Positions 39,045-48,542 are shown, counted from the first letter of the stretch. The stretch is 64,000 bases of DNA from Pseudomonas sp. MWU13-2105 (GCF_023242315.1 NZ_JALLIY010000021.1:88866-152865); one strand, 5' to 3'. Notes: a model not told the origin generated them from the sequence alone. Made by a program: numbers and translations.

Positions 39045-39063
39045 GATATCAATTATCATTCAA
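39045..39063. promoter_or_regulatory. Fur-box-like sequence upstream of nuoA
   Basis: On the minus strand the site reads AATGATAATTGATATC, matching 13 of 16 positions of the Fur core AATGATAATCATTATC by my count. It lies in an AT-rich stretch about 255 bp upstream of nuoA. AT-rich DNA produces such matches by chance, so this is only a candidate. Confidence 0.35.
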
Positions 39064-39203
39064 TATTCACTTCGTTCATTACAATGCTGATAAAACATAA
39101 TTAACAAAAAGGCCCCTAATGCCCACAGTACATGGCCTGCGAGCCATCGAGACCTCGACATGTCCTTATTCCAGCCAATAATTTCGCTATAGAAAATTTA
39201 CTT

Positions 39204-39233
39204 GCCCGGTGTTTAGCCATAAAATCACCGGGC
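39204..39233 (+). promoter_or_regulatory. Stem-loop in the nuo leader
   Basis: GCCCGGTG and CACCGGGC form a perfect 8-bp stem around a 14-base AT-rich loop, 83 bp before nuoA. It is not followed by a T-run. It could be a leader RNA structure or a protein-binding site. Confidence 0.45.
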
Positions 39234-39316
39234 TAGATTGCACTGCGACATATCGTCACTGTTTTTACTTCTTTATCACGCTCAGAGACCTTTGCGCTCT
39301 GTTAAGGATTACCCGC

Positions 39317-39730
39317 ATGACCGAAGCGACCGGACTCATGGCCCACAACTGGGGCTTTGCCATTTTCCTGCTCGGCGTCGTCGGCCTCTGCGCCTTCATG
39401 CTCGGTCTTTCCAGCCTCCTCGGGTCAAAAGCCTGGGGCCGCAGCAAAAACGAACCGTTCGAGTCCGGCATGCTGCCCACCGGTAGCGCCCGCTTGCGGC
39501 TCTCCGCCAAATTCTATCTGGTCGCGATGCTGTTCGTGATCTTCGATATCGAAGCCCTCTTTCTCTTTGCATGGTCTGTGTCCGTCCGCGAAAGCGGCTG
39601 GACCGGATTCGTCGAAGCTCTCGTTTTCATAGCAATTCTGTTGGCAGGTCTTGTCTACCTTTACCGAGTGGGGGCGCTTGATTGGGCTCCGCAAGCTCGT
39701 CAGAAGCGGCAGGCGAAGCTGAAACAATGA
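39317..39730 (+). CDS. nuoA: NADH-quinone oxidoreductase subunit A
   Basis: A 137-residue membrane subunit of complex I with three helices. It has the conserved loop KNEPFESGMLPTGSARLRLS, which lies near the quinone entry site, and VAMLFVIFDIEALFLFAWSV. The ATG at 39317 follows AAGGAT; the open frame extends upstream but without similarity. It is the first gene of a 13-gene operon nuoABCDEFGHIJKLMN in the standard order. Confidence 0.97.
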   Translation: MTEATGLMAHNWGFAIFLLGVVGLCAFMLGLSSLLGSKAWGRSKNEPFESGMLPTGSARLRLSAKFYLVAMLFVIFDIEALFLFAWSVSVRESGWTGFVEALVFIAILLAGLVYLYRVGALDWAPQARQKRQAKLKQ

Positions 39731-39740
39731 GGCTTTGGCA

Positions 39741-40415
39741 ATGCAATACAATCTCACTCGAATCGACCCGGATGCGCCTAACGAGCAGTACCCGATCGGC
39801 CAACGGGAAACCGTTTCCGATCCGTTAGAGGATCAAGTCCACAAGAACATCTACATGGGCAAGCTGGAAGACGTGCTGAACGGCGCGGTCAACTGGGGGC
39901 GCAAGAACTCCCTGTGGCCGTACAACTTCGGCTTGTCCTGCTGCTATGTGGAAATGACCACCGCCTTCACGGCGCCCCACGACATCGCCCGCTTCGGCGC
40001 CGAGGTTATCCGGGCATCGCCGCGCCAGGCGGATTTCATGGTTATTGCCGGCACCTGCTTCATCAAGATGGCGCCGATCATCCAGCGTCTCTACGAGCAA
40101 ATGCTCGAGCCCAAGTGGGTCATCTCCATGGGTTCGTGCGCCAACTCCGGCGGCATGTACGACATCTACTCCGTGGTCCAGGGCGTGGACAAGTTCCTGC
40201 CCGTGGACGTCTACGTGCCTGGCTGCCCGCCCCGTCCCGAGGCTTTCCTGCAAGGCTTGATGCTGTTGCAGGAGTCGATTGGCCAGGAGCGTCGCCCACT
40301 TTCCTGGGTCGTCGGTGATCAAGGCGTATATCGCGCCGAGATGCCGTCGCAAAAGGAACAGCGCCGCGAACAGCGTATTCAGGTCACCAACCTGCGCAGC
40401 CCCGACGAAGTCTGA
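39741..40415 (+). CDS. nuoB: NADH-quinone oxidoreductase subunit B
   Basis: A 224-residue subunit that holds the terminal 4Fe-4S cluster N2 next to quinone. The four ligands lie in GLSCCYVEM (two adjacent cysteines), GSCANSGGMYD and VPGCPPRPEAF. The ATG at 39741 has GAGG upstream; the TTG two codons before is an unlikely start. It is 10 bp from nuoA. Confidence 0.97.
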   Translation: MQYNLTRIDPDAPNEQYPIGQRETVSDPLEDQVHKNIYMGKLEDVLNGAVNWGRKNSLWPYNFGLSCCYVEMTTAFTAPHDIARFGAEVIRASPRQADFMVIAGTCFIKMAPIIQRLYEQMLEPKWVISMGSCANSGGMYDIYSVVQGVDKFLPVDVYVPGCPPRPEAFLQGLMLLQESIGQERRPLSWVVGDQGVYRAEMPSQKEQRREQRIQVTNLRSPDEV

Positions 40416-40488
40416 TCCAGATCCGCTCTGTAAAAAGAAACGAGAAGCTGGCTTCATTCTTTACGTTGACCGAAAGCGATAAGAAACC

Positions 40489-42273
40489 ATGACTACAGGC
40501 AGTGCTCTGTACATCCCGCCTTACAAGGCTGACGACCAGGATGTGGTCGTCGAACTGAACAACCGTTTCGGCCCCGAGGCCTTTACCGCCCAGGCCACCC
40601 GCACCGGCATGCCGGTGCTCTGGGTGACCCGGGCCAAGCTCGTCGAAGTCCTGACCTTCCTGCGCAACCTGCCCAAGCCGTACGTCATGCTCTATGACCT
40701 GCACGGCGTGGACGAGCGTCTGCGCACCAAGCGCCAAGGCCTGCCGAGCGGCGCCGACTTCACCGTGTTCTATCACCTGATGTCGCTGGAACGTAACAGC
40801 GACGTGATGATCAAGGTCGCCCTCTCCGAGAGCGACCTGAGCATCCCGACCGTGACCGGTATCTGGCCAAACGCCAACTGGTACGAGCGTGAAGTCTGGG
40901 ACATGTTCGGCATCGATTTCCCCGGCCACCCGCACCTGTCGCGCATCATGATGCCGCCGACCTGGGAAGGTCACCCGCTGCGCAAGGACTTCCCGGCCCG
41001 TGCCACCGAGTTCGATCCGTTCAGCCTGACCCTGGCCAAGCAACAGCTTGAGGAAGAGGCCGCGCGCTTCCGTCCGGAAGACTGGGGCATGAAGCGTTCC
41101 GGGGCCAACGAGGACTACATGTTCCTCAACCTGGGTCCGAACCACCCTTCGGCCCACGGTGCCTTCCGGATCATCCTGCAACTGGACGGCGAAGAAGTCG
41201 TCGACTGCGTCCCGGACATCGGCTACCACCACCGTGGCGCCGAGAAAATGGCCGAGCGCCAGTCCTGGCACAGCTTCATCCCCTACACCGACCGGATCGA
41301 CTACCTCGGCGGGGTGATGAACAACCTGCCGTACGTGCTCTCGGTCGAGAAGCTGGCCGGCATCAAGGTGCCGGACCGGGTCGACACCATCCGCATCATG
41401 ATGGCCGAGTTCTTCCGGATCACCAGCCACCTGCTGTTCCTGGGTACCTATATCCAGGACGTCGGCGCCATGACCCCGGTGTTCTTCACCTTCACCGACC
41501 GCCAGCGCGCCTACAAGGTCATCGAAGCCATCACCGGTTTCCGCCTGCACCCGGCCTGGTACCGCATCGGCGGCGTTGCCCACGACCTGCCACGCGGCTG
41601 GGATCGGTTGGTCAAGGAATTCGTCGACTGGCTGCCAAAACGCCTCGACGAGTACACCAAGGCCGCCCTGCAGAACAGCATCCTCAAGGGTCGGACCGTC
41701 GGTGTCGCCGCCTACAACACCAAGGAAGCCCTGGAATGGGGCGTCACCGGTGCCGGCCTGCGCTCCACCGGTTGCGATTTCGACCTGCGTAAAGCGCGTC
41801 CGTACTCCGGCTACGAGAACTTCGAGTTCGAAGTCCCGCTGGCGGCCAACGGCGACGCCTACGATCGCTGCATGGTGCGCGTCGAAGAAATGCGCCAGAG
41901 CATCAAGATCATCGACCAGTGCATGCGCAACATGCCGGAAGGCCCGTACAAGGCGGATCACCCGCTGACCACGCCGCCGCCGAAAGAGCGCACGTTGCAG
42001 CACATCGAGACCCTGATCACGCACTTCCTGCAAGTTTCGTGGGGCCCGGTGATGCCGGCCAACGAATCCTTCCAGATGATCGAAGCGACCAAGGGCATCA
42101 ACAGTTATTACCTGACGAGCGACGGCGGCACCATGAGCTACCGTACCCGGATCCGCACTCCAAGCTTCCCGCATCTGCAACAGATCCCTTCGGTGATCAA
42201 AGGCAGCATGGTCGCGGACTTGATCGCGTACCTGGGTAGTATCGACTTCGTTATGGCCGACGTGGACCGCTAA
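40489..42273 (+). CDS. nuoCD: NADH-quinone oxidoreductase subunits C and D, fused
   Basis: A 594-residue fusion. The first 190 residues are NuoC (TGIWPNANWYEREVWDMFGI, then DFPGHPHLSRIMM). The rest is NuoD (FLNLGPNHPSAHGAFRIILQ; IGYHHRGAEKMAERQSWHSF), which forms the quinone cavity with NuoB. The fused form is usual in enterobacteria and pseudomonads. It lies 73 bp after nuoB. Confidence 0.97.
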   Translation: MTTGSALYIPPYKADDQDVVVELNNRFGPEAFTAQATRTGMPVLWVTRAKLVEVLTFLRNLPKPYVMLYDLHGVDERLRTKRQGLPSGADFTVFYHLMSLERNSDVMIKVALSESDLSIPTVTGIWPNANWYEREVWDMFGIDFPGHPHLSRIMMPPTWEGHPLRKDFPARATEFDPFSLTLAKQQLEEEAARFRPEDWGMKRSGANEDYMFLNLGPNHPSAHGAFRIILQLDGEEVVDCVPDIGYHHRGAEKMAERQSWHSFIPYTDRIDYLGGVMNNLPYVLSVEKLAGIKVPDRVDTIRIMMAEFFRITSHLLFLGTYIQDVGAMTPVFFTFTDRQRAYKVIEAITGFRLHPAWYRIGGVAHDLPRGWDRLVKEFVDWLPKRLDEYTKAALQNSILKGRTVGVAAYNTKEALEWGVTGAGLRSTGCDFDLRKARPYSGYENFEFEVPLAANGDAYDRCMVRVEEMRQSIKIIDQCMRNMPEGPYKADHPLTTPPPKERTLQHIETLITHFLQVSWGPVMPANESFQMIEATKGINSYYLTSDGGTMSYRTRIRTPSFPHLQQIPSVIKGSMVADLIAYLGSIDFVMADVDR

Positions 42274-42275
42274 GC

Positions 42276-42773
42276 ATGAACAGCCCGCTTATCCAGACAG
42301 ACCGTTTCGCCTTGAGCGAAACCGAGCGCTCGGCCATCGAGCACGAGTTGCATCACTACGAAGACCCGCGCGCGGCGTCCATCGAAGCCCTGAAGATCGT
42401 CCAGAAGGAACGTGGCTGGGTGCCTGACGGCGCGCTCTACGCCATCGGCGAGATCCTCGGGATTCCGGCCAGCGACGTCGAAGGCGTCGCGACCTTCTAC
42501 AGCCAGATCTTCCGCCAGCCGGTCGGTCGCCACATCATTCGCGTCTGCGACAGCATGGTCTGCTACATCGGCGGCCATGAATCGGTGGTCGGCGAGATCC
42601 AGAGCAAGCTCGGCATCGGCCTGGGTCAAACCACCGCCGACGGTCGCTTCACCCTGCTGCCCGTCTGCTGCCTCGGCAATTGCGACAAGGCCCCGGCGCT
42701 GATGATCGACGACGACACCTTCGGCGACGTCCAGCCAGCCGGCGTTGCCAAACTGCTGGAGGGCTACGTATGA
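42276..42773 (+). CDS. nuoE: NADH-quinone oxidoreductase subunit E
   Basis: A 165-residue thioredoxin-like 2Fe-2S protein (cluster N1a). The four cysteine ligands are in VCDSMVCYIGGHE and PVCCLGNCDKAP. With NuoF and NuoG it forms the NADH-oxidising module. It begins two bases after nuoCD and overlaps nuoF by four. Confidence 0.97.
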   Translation: MNSPLIQTDRFALSETERSAIEHELHHYEDPRAASIEALKIVQKERGWVPDGALYAIGEILGIPASDVEGVATFYSQIFRQPVGRHIIRVCDSMVCYIGGHESVVGEIQSKLGIGLGQTTADGRFTLLPVCCLGNCDKAPALMIDDDTFGDVQPAGVAKLLEGYV

Positions 42774-44125
42774 CCCTGACTTCCTTCGGCCCCGCCAACC
42801 GCATTGCGCGGTCGGCGGAAACCCACCCGTTGACCTGGCGCCTGCGTGATGACGCAGAACCCGTGTGGCTCGACGAGTACCAGGCCAAGAACGGCTACGC
42901 CGCCGCGCGCAAGGCCTTCGCCGACATGGCCACGGACGATATCGTCCAGACCGTGAAGGACGCCGGCCTCAAGGGGCGTGGCGGTGCCGGCTTCCCCACC
43001 GGGGTGAAGTGGGGCCTGATGCCCAAAGACGAATCCATGAACATCCGCTACCTGCTGTGCAACGCGGATGAAATGGAGCCGAACACCTGGAAGGACCGCA
43101 TGCTGATGGAGCAACTGCCCCATCTGCTGATCGAAGGCATGCTGATCAGCGCCCGCGCGCTGAAAACCTACCGTGGCTACATCTTCCTGCGCGGTGAATA
43201 CGTCACTGCCGCCAAGCACCTCAACCGTGCGGTGGAAGAAGCCAAGGCCGCCGGCCTCTTGGGCAAGAATATCCTCGGCAGCGGCTTCGACTTCGAGCTG
43301 TTCGTCCACACCGGCGCCGGGCGTTATATCTGCGGTGAAGAAACCGCGCTGATCAACTCCCTCGAAGGCCGTCGCGCCAACCCGCGCTCCAAGCCGCCCT
43401 TCCCCGCCGCCGTCGGCGTCTGGGGCAAGCCGACCTGCGTGAACAACGTCGAGACCCTGTGCAACGTGCCGGCGATCATCGGCAACGGCATCGACTGGTA
43501 CAAATCCCTCGCCCGCGAAGGCAGCGAAGACCACGGCACCAAGCTGATGGGCTTCTCCGGCAAAGTGAAGAACCCTGGCCTGTGGGAACTGCCGTTCGGC
43601 ATCACCGCCCGCGAGCTGTTCGAAGACTACGCCGGTGGCATGCGCGATGGCTTCAAGCTCAAGTGCTGGCAGCCAGGCGGCGCCGGTACCGGTTTCCTAC
43701 TGCCCGAACACCTGGACGCGCAAATGTATGCCGGCGGCATCGGCAAGGTCGGCACCCGCATGGGTACCGGCCTGGCCATGGCGGTGGACGACAGCGTCAA
43801 CATGGTTTCGCTGCTGCGCAACATGGAAGAGTTCTTCGCCCGCGAGTCGTGCGGTTTCTGCACCCCTTGCCGCGACGGCCTGCCGTGGAGCGTCAAGCTG
43901 CTGCGCGCGCTGGAGAACGGCGAAGGCCAGGCCGGCGATATCGAGACCCTGCTGGGTCTGGTCGGTTTCCTCGGCCCGGGCAAGACCTTCTGTGCCCACG
44001 CACCGGGTGCCGTCGAGCCATTGGGCAGCGCCATCAAGTATTTCCGTCCGGAGTTCGAGGCTGGCATCGCACACAAGAGTGCAGCCGTCCCGCCTTTGGC
44101 GCGGCCGATCGTAGTCGGCGCATAA
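42770..44125 (+). CDS. nuoF: NADH-quinone oxidoreductase subunit F (NADH/FMN-binding)
   Basis: A 451-residue subunit carrying FMN and cluster N3. GLKGRGGAGFPTGVKWGLMP is the NADH/FMN glycine loop and GAGRYICGEETALINSLEG the second nucleotide motif. Cluster N3 ligands are in ESCGFCTPCRDG and TFCAHAPGAVEP. The ATG at 42770 overlaps nuoE. It is followed by the only large gap (129 bp) in the operon. Confidence 0.97.
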   Translation: MTLTSFGPANRIARSAETHPLTWRLRDDAEPVWLDEYQAKNGYAAARKAFADMATDDIVQTVKDAGLKGRGGAGFPTGVKWGLMPKDESMNIRYLLCNADEMEPNTWKDRMLMEQLPHLLIEGMLISARALKTYRGYIFLRGEYVTAAKHLNRAVEEAKAAGLLGKNILGSGFDFELFVHTGAGRYICGEETALINSLEGRRANPRSKPPFPAAVGVWGKPTCVNNVETLCNVPAIIGNGIDWYKSLAREGSEDHGTKLMGFSGKVKNPGLWELPFGITARELFEDYAGGMRDGFKLKCWQPGGAGTGFLLPEHLDAQMYAGGIGKVGTRMGTGLAMAVDDSVNMVSLLRNMEEFFARESCGFCTPCRDGLPWSVKLLRALENGEGQAGDIETLLGLVGFLGPGKTFCAHAPGAVEPLGSAIKYFRPEFEAGIAHKSAAVPPLARPIVVGA

Positions 44126-44137
44126 CGTATCGAAAGG

Positions 44138-44198
44138 GAGGGCGGCCCGTGCCGCCCTCTTGCTCGCCTGAAGACGCACTTGTGATGCGCCAGGCGAG
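44138..44198 (+). promoter_or_regulatory. Two stem-loops between nuoF and nuoG
   Basis: First stem: GAGGGCGGC and GCCGCCCTC around CCGT (44138-44159), nine perfect pairs followed by TTG. Second: CTCGCCTG and CAGGCGAG (44163-44170 with 44191-44198) around a 20-base partly paired loop. They fill the only long gap within the operon. Without a T-run they are more likely RNA-processing or stabilising structures than terminators. Confidence 0.55.
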
Positions 44199-44254
44199 GA
44201 CCAGGATTCCATTAGCCACGCCCGCAGACGCGGGCCAACGAAGAACTTTGAACC

Positions 44255-46969
44255 ATGGCCACTATCCACGTAGACGGCAAAGCGCTCGAAGTCGATGGGG
44301 CAGACAACCTGTTACAGGCGTGTCTGTCGCTAGGCCTCGACATCCCTTATTTCTGCTGGCACCCCGCGCTCGGTAGCGTCGGTGCCTGTCGCCAGTGCGC
44401 GGTCAAGCAGTTCAACGACGAGAACGACAAGCGTGGTCGTATCGTCATGTCCTGCATGACCCCGGCTTCCGACGGCAGCTGGATCTCCATCGACGACGAG
44501 GAAGCCAAAGTCTTCCGCGCCAGCGTCGTCGAATGGCTGATGACCAACCACCCGCACGACTGCCCGGTCTGCGAGGAAGGCGGTCACTGCCACCTGCAAG
44601 ACATGACCGTGATGACCGGCCACAACGAGCGCCGTTATCGCTTCACCAAGCGCACCCACCAGAACCAGGAGCTCGGCCCGTTCATCGCCCACGAGATGAA
44701 CCGCTGCATCGCCTGCTATCGCTGTGTACGCTTCTACAAGGACTACGCCGGCGGTACCGACCTCGGTGTGTTCGGTGCCCACGACAACGTGTACTTCGGT
44801 CGCGTCGAAGACGGCACCCTGGAAAGCGAATTCTCCGGCAACCTCACCGAGGTCTGCCCGACCGGTGTGTTCACCGACAAGACCCACTCCGAGCGCTACA
44901 ACCGCAAGTGGGACATGCAGTTCTCGCCGAGCATCTGCCATGGCTGCTCCAGCGGTTGCAACATCAGCCCGGGCGAGCGCTACGGCGAACTGCGGCGGAT
45001 CGAAAACCGCTTCAACGGTTCGGTCAACCAGTACTTCCTCTGCGACCGTGGCCGTTTCGGCTATGGCTACGTCAACCGCGAAGACCGCCCGCGCCAGCCA
45101 CTGCTGGCCAACGGCGCCAAGCTGAGCCTGGACGAAGCCCTGGATAAAGCCGCCGAGCTGCTGCGCGGACGCAATATCGTCGGTATCGGTTCGCCCCGCG
45201 CCAGCCTGGAAAGCAACTTCGCCCTGCGCGAGCTGGTCGGTGCCGAGCACTTCTACTCGGGTATCGAAGCCGCCGAGCTGGAACGCATCCGCCTGGTCCT
45301 GCAAGTGCTGAACGACAGCCCGCTGCCAGTGCCGAACATGCGCGACATCGAAGACCACGACGCCGTGTTCGTCCTCGGTGAAGACCTGACCCAGACCGCC
45401 GCGCGCATGGCCCTGGCCCTGCGCCAGTCGGTCAAGGGCAAGGCCGAGGACATGGCCGAGGCCATGCGCGTCCAGCCTTGGCTCGACGCCGCGGTGAAGA
45501 ACATCGGCCAGCACGCGCTGAACCCACTGTTTATCGCCAGCCTGGCTGAAACCAAGCTCGACGACATCGCCGAAGAGTGCGTGCACGCCGCGCCCGACGA
45601 CCTGGCCCGCATCGGTTTCGCCGTGGCCCACGCCCTCGATGCCAGCGCCCCGGCCGTCGCCGGCCTGGACGCCGAAGCCCTGGCCCTGGCCCAACGCATT
45701 GCCGACGCCCTGCTGGCGGCCAAGCGCCCACTGATCATCGCCGGCACCTCCCTGGGTTCCAAGGCGCTGATCGAAGCCGCGGCGAACATCGCCAAGGCCT
45801 TGAAGCTGCGCGAGAAGAACGGTTCCATCAGCCTGATCGTGCCGGAAGCCAACAGCCTCGGCCTGGCCATGTTCGGTGGCGAGTCCCTGGACGCCGCCCT
45901 GCAAGCGGTGATCGACGGCAAGGCTGACGCCATCGTCGTGCTGGAAAACGATCTGTATACCCGCACCGACAAGGCCAAGGTCGACGCCGCCCTGAACGCC
46001 GCGAAAGTAGTGATCGTTGCCGACCATCAGAAAACCGCCACCAGCGACCGCGCCCACCTGGTCCTGCCAGCGGCCAGCTTCGCCGAAGGCGACGGCACCC
46101 TGGTCAGCCAGGAAGGCCGCGCCCAGCGCTTCTTCCAGGTCTTCGATCCGAAGTACCTTGATGCCAGCATCCTGGTCCATGAAGGCTGGCGCTGGCTGCA
46201 TGCCCTGCGCGCGACCCTGCTCAACCAGCCGATCGACTGGACCCAACTGGACCACGTCACCGCCGCTTGCGCTGCGAGCACGCCGCAACTGGCGCGTATC
46301 GTCGACGCCGCGCCTTCCGCCGCGTTCCGCATCAAGGGCATGAAACTGGCCCGCGAACCGCTGCGTTACTCCGGCCGGACCGCCATGCGCGCCAATATCA
46401 GCGTGCACGAACCGCGTACCTCCCAGGATGACGACACCGCGTTCGCCTTCTCCATGGAAGGTTACTCGGGCTCCGTCGAACCGCGCCAACAGGTGCCGTT
46501 CGCCTGGTCGCCGGGCTGGAACTCGCCACAGGCCTGGAACAAGTTCCAGGACGAAGTCGGTGGTCATATCCGCGCTGGCGACCCGGGCACCCGCCTGATC
46601 GAAAGCCAGGGCGACTCGCTGAACTGGTTCGCCAATGTCCCACGCGCCTTCAACCCGGCCCAGGGCACCTGGCAAGTGGTGCCGTTCTTCCACCTGTTCG
46701 GCAGCGAGGAAACCTCCTCGAAAGCCGCACCGGTACAAGAGCGCATCCCGGCCGCCTACGTGTCCCTGGCCAAGTCCGAAGCCGATCGCCTGGGCGTCAA
46801 CGACGGCGCCCTGCTCAGCCTGAGCGTTGCCGGCACCACCCTGCGTCTGCCGCTGCGCATCAACGAAGAGCTGGGTGCTGGCCTGGTGGCCTTGCCGGCC
46901 GGCCTGGCGGGCATTCCTCCGGCAATCTTTGGCAAGTCCGTTGACGGTCTGCAGGAGGCAGCTCAATGA
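44255..46969 (+). CDS. nuoG: NADH-quinone oxidoreductase subunit G
   Basis: A 904-residue iron-sulfur subunit. The N-terminal ferredoxin domain has YFCWHPALGSVGACRQCAV (N1b); NHPHDCPVCEEGGHCHLQDM is the His/Cys N5 site; CIACYRCVRFYKDYAGG with CPTGVF is the second 4Fe-4S site. CHGCSSGCNISPGER supplies the N7 cluster found in E. coli-type complex I. The rest is a molybdopterin-oxidoreductase-like domain without cofactor. Shine-Dalgarno is weak (GAAGAA). Confidence 0.96.
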   Translation: MATIHVDGKALEVDGADNLLQACLSLGLDIPYFCWHPALGSVGACRQCAVKQFNDENDKRGRIVMSCMTPASDGSWISIDDEEAKVFRASVVEWLMTNHPHDCPVCEEGGHCHLQDMTVMTGHNERRYRFTKRTHQNQELGPFIAHEMNRCIACYRCVRFYKDYAGGTDLGVFGAHDNVYFGRVEDGTLESEFSGNLTEVCPTGVFTDKTHSERYNRKWDMQFSPSICHGCSSGCNISPGERYGELRRIENRFNGSVNQYFLCDRGRFGYGYVNREDRPRQPLLANGAKLSLDEALDKAAELLRGRNIVGIGSPRASLESNFALRELVGAEHFYSGIEAAELERIRLVLQVLNDSPLPVPNMRDIEDHDAVFVLGEDLTQTAARMALALRQSVKGKAEDMAEAMRVQPWLDAAVKNIGQHALNPLFIASLAETKLDDIAEECVHAAPDDLARIGFAVAHALDASAPAVAGLDAEALALAQRIADALLAAKRPLIIAGTSLGSKALIEAAANIAKALKLREKNGSISLIVPEANSLGLAMFGGESLDAALQAVIDGKADAIVVLENDLYTRTDKAKVDAALNAAKVVIVADHQKTATSDRAHLVLPAASFAEGDGTLVSQEGRAQRFFQVFDPKYLDASILVHEGWRWLHALRATLLNQPIDWTQLDHVTAACAASTPQLARIVDAAPSAAFRIKGMKLAREPLRYSGRTAMRANISVHEPRTSQDDDTAFAFSMEGYSGSVEPRQQVPFAWSPGWNSPQAWNKFQDEVGGHIRAGDPGTRLIESQGDSLNWFANVPRAFNPAQGTWQVVPFFHLFGSEETSSKAAPVQERIPAAYVSLAKSEADRLGVNDGALLSLSVAGTTLRLPLRINEELGAGLVALPAGLAGIPPAIFGKSVDGLQEAAQ

Positions 46970-47973
46970 CCTGGTTCACCCCTGAAGTGATCGACGTGAT
47001 CCTCTCGGTCGTCAAGGCCATCGTGGTGCTGCTGGCCGTGGTGGTCTGCGGCGCCTTGCTGAGCTTCGTCGAACGGCGCCTGCTGGGCTGGTGGCAGGAC
47101 CGCTACGGTCCGAACCGCGTCGGCCCGTTCGGCATGTTCCAGATCGCCGCCGACATGCTGAAGATGTTCTTCAAGGAAGACTGGACACCACCGTTTGCCG
47201 ACAAGGTGATCTTCACCCTGGCACCGGTAGTGGCCATGAGCGCCCTGCTGATCGCCTTCGCCATCATCCCGATCACCCCGACCTGGGGTGTCGCGGACCT
47301 GAACATCGGCCTGCTGTTCTTCTTCGCCATGGCCGGTCTGTCGGTCTACGCGGTGCTGTTCGCCGGCTGGTCGAGCGCCAACAAGTACGCCCTGCTGGGC
47401 AGCTTGCGCGCCTCGGCGCAGACCGTGTCCTATGAAGTGTTCATGGGCCTGTCGCTGATGGGCATCGTGATCCAGGTCGGCTCGTTCAACATGCGCGACA
47501 TCGTCGACTACCAGGCCCAACACCTGTGGTTCGTGATTCCGCAGATCTTCGGCTTCCTGACCTTCTTCATCGCCGGCGTGGCCGTGACTCACCGTCACCC
47601 CTTCGACCAGCCGGAAGCGGAACAGGAACTGGCCGACGGTTACCACATTGAATATGCCGGCATGAAATGGGGCATGTTCTTCGTTGGCGAGTACATCGGC
47701 ATCATCCTGATCTCGGCGTTGCTGGTCACCCTGTTCTTCGGTGGCTGGCACGGTCCGTTCGGCATCCTGCCGCAACTGTCGTTCATCTGGTTCGCCTTGA
47801 AGACCGCGTTCTTCATCATGCTGTTCATCCTGCTGCGCGCTTCGATTCCGCGCCCACGCTATGACCAGGTGATGGACTTCAGCTGGAAATTCTGCCTGCC
47901 GCTGACCCTGATCAACATGCTGGTGACCGCTGCGATTGTGTTGTTGAACACGCCTGCGGGCGCGGTTCAGTGA
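46966..47973 (+). CDS. nuoH: NADH-quinone oxidoreductase subunit H
   Basis: A 335-residue membrane subunit with about eight helices that links the quinone site to the proton pumps. GWWQDRYGPNRVGPFGMFQI and THRHPFDQPEAEQELADGYH are family signatures lining the quinone cavity. It overlaps nuoG by four bases (ATGA). Confidence 0.97.
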   Translation: MTWFTPEVIDVILSVVKAIVVLLAVVVCGALLSFVERRLLGWWQDRYGPNRVGPFGMFQIAADMLKMFFKEDWTPPFADKVIFTLAPVVAMSALLIAFAIIPITPTWGVADLNIGLLFFFAMAGLSVYAVLFAGWSSANKYALLGSLRASAQTVSYEVFMGLSLMGIVIQVGSFNMRDIVDYQAQHLWFVIPQIFGFLTFFIAGVAVTHRHPFDQPEAEQELADGYHIEYAGMKWGMFFVGEYIGIILISALLVTLFFGGWHGPFGILPQLSFIWFALKTAFFIMLFILLRASIPRPRYDQVMDFSWKFCLPLTLINMLVTAAIVLLNTPAGAVQ

Positions 47974-47984
47974 GGATTTGACCC

Positions 47985-48533
47985 ATGTTCAAATATATTG
48001 GCGACATCGTTAAGGGTACCGGTACCCAGTTGCGAAGCCTGGTGATGGTTTTCGGCCATGGCTTCCGCAAACGCGACACCCTGCAATACCCGGAAGAGGC
48101 GGTATACCTGCCGCCGCGCTATCGCGGTCGCATCGTGCTGACCCGCGACCCCGACGGCGAAGAGCGCTGCGTGGCCTGCAACCTGTGCGCCGTGGCCTGC
48201 CCGGTGGGTTGCATCTCGCTGCAGAAAGCCGAAACCGACGACGGTCGTTGGTACCCGGAGTTCTTCCGCATCAACTTCTCGCGCTGCATTTTCTGCGGCC
48301 TCTGCGAGGAAGCCTGCCCGACCACCGCGATCCAGTTGACACCGGATTTCGAAATGGCCGAGTTCAAACGTCAGGACCTGGTGTACGAGAAAGAAGATCT
48401 GCTGATCTCCGGCCCCGGCAAGAATCCTGATTACAACTTCTATCGTGTTGCAGGGATGGCCGTTGCCGGGAAGCCGAAAGGCGCTGCCCAGAACGAAGCC
48501 GAGCCGATCAACGTGAAGAGCTTGCTGCCTTAA
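47985..48533 (+). CDS. nuoI: NADH-quinone oxidoreductase subunit I
   Basis: A 182-residue ferredoxin-like subunit with two 4Fe-4S clusters (N6a, N6b): CVACNLCAVACPVGC and CIFCGLCEEACPTTA. The C-terminal tail is typical of proteobacterial NuoI. It lies 11 bp after nuoH. Confidence 0.97.
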   Translation: MFKYIGDIVKGTGTQLRSLVMVFGHGFRKRDTLQYPEEAVYLPPRYRGRIVLTRDPDGEERCVACNLCAVACPVGCISLQKAETDDGRWYPEFFRINFSRCIFCGLCEEACPTTAIQLTPDFEMAEFKRQDLVYEKEDLLISGPGKNPDYNFYRVAGMAVAGKPKGAAQNEAEPINVKSLLP

Positions 48534-48542
48534 GGAAGAACG

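Larger units (their letters stand above)
38883..39316 (+). promoter_or_regulatory. AT-rich upstream region of the nuo operon
   Basis: After the REPIN this stretch turns strikingly AT-rich from about 39040 to 39300 compared with its surroundings, as expected for a strong, regulated promoter region. It carries the Fur-like site and the stem-loop listed separately. No small gene is supported. AAGGAT is the nuoA ribosome-binding site. Confidence 0.5.

Noticed and set aside
44330..46966. Long open frame (878 codons) on the minus strand opposite nuoG
   Set aside because: Antisense shadow of nuoG with shadow-type composition.
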